Part shown: positions 63,122 through 64,000 of the stretch, one piece after another
Layout: each line of letters starts with the position of its first letter
Numbering within the stretch: the first letter of the stretch is position 1
Made by a program: the position numbers and the translations under genes
NCBI RefSeq assembly: GCF_037572775.1
Contig: NZ_JBBHKA010000001.1
Location: 1,736,001-1,800,000 of the forward strand
Length of the DNA stretch: 64,000 nucleotides
Direction: 5' to 3'
Source: Ramlibacter sp. PS4R-6
Lineage (GTDB): Bacteria > Pseudomonadota > Gammaproteobacteria > Burkholderiales > Burkholderiaceae_C
Notes under the pieces: generated by a model
Seen by the model: only the letters and a program-made list of their open reading frames with translations
What the model was told of the DNA's origin: nothing
Database searches by the model: none

Positions 63122-64000
63122 TGTCGCCGCTGGAACTCGTCGGCGCGCTGGCGGCGGTGGTCGCGCTGCTGGGCGTGATCAACCACCGCTTCATCGGCCT
63201 GCCCGACACGCTGGGGATCATGGCGGCGGGCTCGCTCTTCGCGCTGGTAATGGCGCTCGTCGGCCGCCACGTGCCCGGCGTCGTCGAGTGGGCGGAGGGC
63301 GTCGCCTCGCACATCGACTTCACCGAGATCGTGTTCCAGGGCCTGCTGGGCGTGCTGCTCTTCGCGGGCAGCCTGCACACCAACCTGGCCGACCTGGCGC
63401 GCCACCGCGGGCGCGTCTTCCTGCTGGCGACGCTGGGCGTGGCCATCTCGACGCTGGTCGTGGGCTTCGGTGCGCACCTGCTGCTGGCGCTGGTGGGCGT
63501 GCCCATCGCGCTGAAGTACTGCCTGTTGTTCGGCGCGCTGATCTCGCCGACGGATCCCATCGCCGTGCTGGCGCTGCTCAAGACCATCGGCGCGCCGAAG
63601 TCGCTGGAGATCGACATCGCCGGCGAGAGCCTCTTCAACGACGGCACCGGTGTCGTGGCGTTCCTCTTCATGCTGGGCATCGTGAGCGGCGCGTACGAAC
63701 CCACGCTGGCCACCGTCGCGAAGCTGCTGGCGCTGGAAGTGCTGGGCGGCCTGCTGCTGGGCCTCGTCGTCGGCTACGCGGCGTTCCTGGTGCTCAAGGG
63801 CGTGGACAGCTACCCGGTGGAAATCCTGCTGACCATCGCGCTGGCCACCGGCGGCTTCGCGCTGGCGCAGCGCCTGCACGTCTCGGCGCCGCTGGCCGTC
63901 GTGGTGATGGGGCTGGTGATCGGCAACCACGGCGCCGAAAGCGCGATGAGCGACACCACGCGGCGCTACATGTTCCAGTTCTGGGAACTGGTCGAGGAAA
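63121..64000 (+). CDS. CPA1-family Na+/H+ antiporter (3' end outside window)
   Basis: The first 293 codons are visible. Several membrane helices, with ALISPTDPIAVLALLK and the ion-binding ESLFNDGTGVVAFLFML, the NhaP/CPA1 core. It exchanges Na+ (or K+) for H+. Translationally coupled to waaA. The C-terminal part and any regulatory domain lie outside. Confidence 0.9.
   Translation, partial: MSPLELVGALAAVVALLGVINHRFIGLPDTLGIMAAGSLFALVMALVGRHVPGVVEWAEGVASHIDFTEIVFQGLLGVLLFAGSLHTNLADLARHRGRVFLLATLGVAISTLVVGFGAHLLLALVGVPIALKYCLLFGALISPTDPIAVLALLKTIGAPKSLEIDIAGESLFNDGTGVVAFLFMLGIVSGAYEPTLATVAKLLALEVLGGLLLGLVVGYAAFLVLKGVDSYPVEILLTIALATGGFALAQRLHVSAPLAVVVMGLVIGNHGAESAMSDTTRRYMFQFWELVEE

Noticed and set aside
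1-64000. CRISPR arrays, insertion sequences, integrase attachment sites, tRNA or rRNA genes
   Set aside because: I looked for regularly spaced repeats, transposase motifs, terminal inverted repeats and tRNA-like cloverleaf ends and found none that I could support.

Overview
The window is a chromosomal stretch of a very GC-rich Gram-negative bacterium, most likely a betaproteobacterium of the Burkholderiales and probably a Comamonadaceae relative (Ramlibacter/Variovorax type). This is inferred from the XrtB-style eps gene set, the Gram-negative porin, stand-alone LivK-type binding proteins, GTG/TTG starts and 4-base ATGA gene overlaps. I see no rRNA, tRNA, insertion sequence, phage gene or CRISPR array, and no obvious compositional break.

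Layout. (1) 1-11569, minus strand: a hybrid NRPS/PKS operon. An 84-residue unknown protein and an Sfp-type phosphopantetheinyl transferase are followed by a formyltransferase-adenylation-PCP protein, whose adenylation domain carries an inserted luciferase-like monooxygenase, and by a one-module PKS (KS-AT-KR-DH-ACP-TE) that runs off the left edge. (2) 11693-21580: exopolysaccharide module 1. A secreted GH5 glucanase diverges from epsA (LuxR), followed by the sugar transferase, epsL, epsE, epsF, epsG, a WecB/TagA glycosyltransferase and galE. (3) 21577-26514: two secreted proteins, a TPR lipoprotein, and a LytTR (AlgZ/AlgR-like) two-component system divergent from a tiny one-helix protein. A paralogue of that tiny protein sits at 34745-34969 with the same promoter/leader layout. 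(4) 26628-34705: LysR regulator, porin, two divergent amino-acid binding proteins, a small lipoprotein, an acyltransferase and an S9 peptidase whose start codon lies inside an 11-bp hairpin. (5) 35137-41574: Ggt, a PAP2 phosphatase, a KdpD/KdpE-like pair and the K+ transporter Kup, with a KdpE-box-like sequence just ahead of kup. (6) 41675-43332: GNAT, tautomerase and an unknown secreted protein. (7) 43301-52293, minus strand: exopolysaccharide module 2, eight tightly coupled genes (small tail-anchored protein, flippase, O-antigen ligase-like polymerase/ligase, three glycosyltransferases, GMC oxidoreductase, SDR epimerase). (8) 52550-56092: acyltransferase, an array of five tiny ORFs (four of them Pro/Asp/Glu-rich), a PD-(D/E)xK protein and small unknowns. 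(9) 56089-59309: alkylation-repair operon (AlkA with Ada/AraC domains, Ogt, EamA exporter, small basic protein) and a DUF2630 protein. (10) 59495-64000: AlgC-type mutase, WaaC, WaaA and the start of a CPA1 Na+/H+ antiporter.

How it fits together. Much of the window is about the cell surface: two polysaccharide modules, their sugar-nucleotide supply (algC, galE), LPS core genes and surface acyltransferases. The stand-out specialised-metabolism locus is the formyl-NRPS/PKS operon. The most notable regulatory signals are two: a repeated AlgR-like site/-10/hairpin arrangement in front of two paralogous small genes, and a promoter-like element shared by epsA and the tiny-protein array.
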